A stretch of 9,409 nucleotides of DNA from Deltaproteobacteria bacterium (GTDB taxonomy: Bacteria; Desulfobacterota; Desulfobacteria; Desulfobacterales; SG8-13). The position numbers were made by a program, and so were the translations under genes. A model generated the notes under the pieces. That model was not told where the DNA came from and searched no databases. It was given only the letters and a program-made list of their open reading frames with translations. The stretch is taken from assembly GCA_024639205.1 (NCBI GenBank), contig JAHEIV010000082.1, positions 1 through 9,409 on the forward strand. The letters are read 5' to 3'. Below, piece after piece: positions 7,959 to 9,409 of this stretch; position 1 is the stretch's first letter; each line of letters starts with the position of its first letter.

Positions 7959-8115
7959 GGCATTTGCCTCCCAATGGCGGTTTCGAAAGATACCGGCTGA
8001 AAAAGGGAACGCGCTTTTCAATCAGCCGTTGGCGGCACCCAAGGCTCGTTGCCGAAACCCGGGTCGGATCGCGCCGTTTCGGTTGCGGGAAAAAGAACCC
8101 GAGCCGGCCCGGCGT
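7959..8115 (-). other. 157-bp intergenic gap with two inverted repeats
   Basis: This is the longest gap in the window, between the peptidase/TPR gene and the first DUF4159 gene. It holds two inverted repeats. One has 7-bp perfect arms at 8052-8058 and 8076-8082 (ccgaaac / gtttcgg) with a 17-nt loop. The other has 6-bp arms at 7995-8000 and 8022-8027 (ggctga / tcagcc), with inner A/T runs that can extend the stem imperfectly. Neither is followed by a T-tract on the minus strand, so neither is a clear intrinsic terminator. They may be a processing site, an attenuator or a protein-binding site, or chance. I found no convincing -35/-10 pair: a TTGAAA is followed by TATCTT only after 23 nt. Confidence 0.35.
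7967..7972 (-). promoter_or_regulatory. Ribosome binding site GGGAGG deciding the DUF4159 start
   Basis: The minus strand reads GGGAGG followed by an 8-nt spacer and ATG at 7958-7956. This fixes the start of the first DUF4159 gene. The longer reading frame from 8021 would use TTG and would add 21 residues in front of a normal signal peptide. Confidence 0.85.
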
Positions 8116-9409
8116 TCAGGGCTCCAGCGCACCGAGCAGGATGTCCTGGGCCCTGTCGTACATGGGGGCGATTTCCAAGGCCGCCAGCGCATACTTTTTG
8201 GCCCGGCTCTTGTTACCGCCTCTCAGGTAGGCTTCGGCCAAGTCCGTATTGGCAAGGGCCGGATCCGTGTGGTCCAGGGCCAGCAAAACGCTGTACTCCC
8301 GAATGGCCCTCGGATAGTCCGACCGTTGCATGGCAACGTCCGCCAGGGATCGATGCACCTCCGGAGCATAGGGATTCACGGCAATGGCCCTCTCCAGGTA
8401 ATATACCGCCCGGTCGTAATCTTTTTGGGCTTTGGCCGCCTGCCCGAGTTTGAAACAGGTTTCAAAGGCATGCTGTTGAACTTTCGCCAGGGCCTCCTGC
8501 TCACGGCGCAAGGCCGCGGTGTCTCCAAGCTGTTCGTAGATGGATGCCAGGACCTGCCGCGGGCTCGGTGAAGCGCTGTAACCGGGCAGCAGATCCCTGG
8601 CAATGCTCAAATGCTTGATGGCTGCCTCAAAATCTTCCGAGCGGTAAAGAATGAGACCAAGTTGAAAATGCGCTGTAAAATCGCGTGGATGAGCTTCGAT
8701 TCGCTTGCGCAGGGAATCGATCGATGCGTCCCCTGACAGCGCCGGCGGCGGCCCGCTGCCGCCGGCCGGTTCTTCACCAAACGGGCTCGCTTCTGACGGG
8801 GTATTGCCGGGGACATGGACATCGATCGTTTTCACCCGCTGGTTGAGCCATGAAAAAAAACCGGCTTCGAACTCGGGCAGCGGAAGGCGAAAAACCGTCT
8901 GAAAATTAACGTCCATATCCCCGCTGGTCGCAATCTGCGTGATCAATGCCTTTAGGGCTTCAAATCCGTAGCGCTCAGCGATGAACTCGACCAGCAGGAA
9001 AGCCTCGTAATATGCAAAATTCAGATCCGCCGGTGTTTCGGCCTGTGAAAAGCCCACGTCCAAATCTCTGAGACCGATGATCCGTCCTTCTTGGACCGCG
9101 GTGATGAGTTCGAGGTCCTGGCGGCGGCCCCACTCTGGCCGGCCGTTTTTTTCTTCGTAACCGGAAACGCCTTCGGAGAGCCAGCGCGGTATTTTGTTAT
9201 CCGTCATCTGCAACGTGATGACATGGGCGAATTCATGCCACACGACTTCCTGCCAGTTTATGGAACCAGGTGGATTATACGCCCGCGGAGAGTCAAGGGT
9301 AATGACATGCCCGAAGCAAACCCCTAACAGGTGGCCGATTTCGGGTAGTCCCGAAGTGCGCACGGCAAAATCTTCATGTTCGGTAAATATCTCGATGAGT
9401 ACAGGTTCC
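8116..9409 (-). CDS. Peptidase-MA-like zinc metallopeptidase with C-terminal TPR repeats (partial, N-terminus outside window)
   Basis: The frame is open to the right edge (first whole codon 9408-9406), so the N-terminus is missing and 430 residues are visible. A GTG at 9363 is internal, not a credible start. Visible residues 58-62 read HEFAH, the HExxH zinc site. Glu79 in the RWLSEG motif 17 residues later is the likely third zinc ligand, the gluzincin arrangement of peptidase-MA-like proteins. A helix around residues 132-148 (YYEAFLLVEFIAERYG) also fits that family. A Pro/Gly/Ser-rich linker follows (about 198-228), then about five TPR-like repeats (about 229-416) with typical spacing, such as KDYDRAVYYLERAIAVNP. 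The protein probably cleaves or processes protein substrates, with the TPRs binding partners; substrate and location are unknown because any signal peptide lies outside the window. It ends TGA at 8118-8116, 157 bp before the DUF4159 genes. An 8-T run at about 8851-8858 stays in frame. Confidence 0.88.
   Translation of the reverse strand, partial: EPVLIEIFTEHEDFAVRTSGLPEIGHLLGVCFGHVITLDSPRAYNPPGSINWQEVVWHEFAHVITLQMTDNKIPRWLSEGVSGYEEKNGRPEWGRRQDLELITAVQEGRIIGLRDLDVGFSQAETPADLNFAYYEAFLLVEFIAERYGFEALKALITQIATSGDMDVNFQTVFRLPLPEFEAGFFSWLNQRVKTIDVHVPGNTPSEASPFGEEPAGGSGPPPALSGDASIDSLRKRIEAHPRDFTAHFQLGLILYRSEDFEAAIKHLSIARDLLPGYSASPSPRQVLASIYEQLGDTAALRREQEALAKVQQHAFETCFKLGQAAKAQKDYDRAVYYLERAIAVNPYAPEVHRSLADVAMQRSDYPRAIREYSVLLALDHTDPALANTDLAEAYLRGGNKSRAKKYALAALEIAPMYDRAQDILLGALEP

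Noticed and set aside
7985..8026. Possible promoter TTGAAA...TATCTT upstream of DUF4159 copy 1
   Set aside because: The spacer is 23 nt instead of about 17, and the -10 match is poor. The TTGAAA also falls within an inverted repeat.
7807..8571. 254-codon plus-strand open frame crossing the 157-bp gap
   Set aside because: It is antisense to both the DUF4159 and the peptidase/TPR genes, its sequence looks like low-information translation, and it has no domain I can recognise.
8851..8858. Run of eight T on the minus strand inside the peptidase/TPR gene, a possible slippage site
   Set aside because: The frame continues unbroken through it with sensible sequence (AGFFSWLNQ) and no downstream frame change is needed.
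1..9409. CRISPR array, tRNA, rRNA, insertion sequence or phage/defence genes
   Set aside because: I found no regularly spaced direct repeats, no cloverleaf-like tRNA sequence, no transposase motifs and no terminal inverted repeats. Almost the whole window is taken by the seven genes.

Overview
All seven genes in this window lie on the minus strand and read as one co-directional block, from the right edge to the left. The outer two are cut by the window ends. I see no RNA gene, insertion sequence, CRISPR array or phage gene. The GC-rich coding sequence, strong GGAGG-type ribosome binding sites, cleavable export signals and the gene set suggest a Gram-negative-type bacterium such as a Desulfobacterota (delta-proteobacterial) or Acidobacteria-like lineage. 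This placement is a guess from gene content; there is no phylogenetic marker in the window.

In order of transcription (right to left): (1) the C-terminal part of a gluzincin metallopeptidase of the peptidase-MA-like type with a TPR tail (9409-8116); (2) a 157-bp gap with two inverted repeats; (3) two tandem exported DUF4159 paralogues, separated by 1 nt (7958-7113 and 7111-6317); (4) a MoxR-type AAA+ ATPase (6235-5192); (5) a soluble DUF58 protein with a von Willebrand A (VWA)-type metal site (5167-4271); (6) a membrane protein with a BatA-type N-terminus, a VWA domain and a GATase-like C-terminal half (4232-2196); (7) a large membrane-anchored DUF4175-like protein with a coiled-coil region, truncated at position 1 (2139-1).

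Genes 3-7 form the MoxR / DUF58 / BatA-VWA / DUF4175 / DUF4159 neighbourhood, which recurs in several phyla and has no settled biochemical function. A reasonable model, by analogy with MoxR-VWA pairs such as RavA-ViaA and with Bat operons, is as follows. The MoxR ATPase remodels or inserts metal ions or proteins through its cytosolic MIDAS partner (DUF58). The BatA-VWA and DUF4175-like proteins carry the action across the inner membrane. The DUF4159 proteins, and probably the peptidase, act in the periplasm or envelope. The sequence supports the domains and the gene order; the mechanism is inference.

The unusual points are the two unfused DUF4159 copies, the repeated use of what looks like a catalytically dead GATase/ThuA-like fold, and the metallopeptidase at the head of the block. 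Two starts were moved downstream on ribosome-binding-site evidence (7958 rather than an upstream TTG at 8021, and 2139 rather than 2172).
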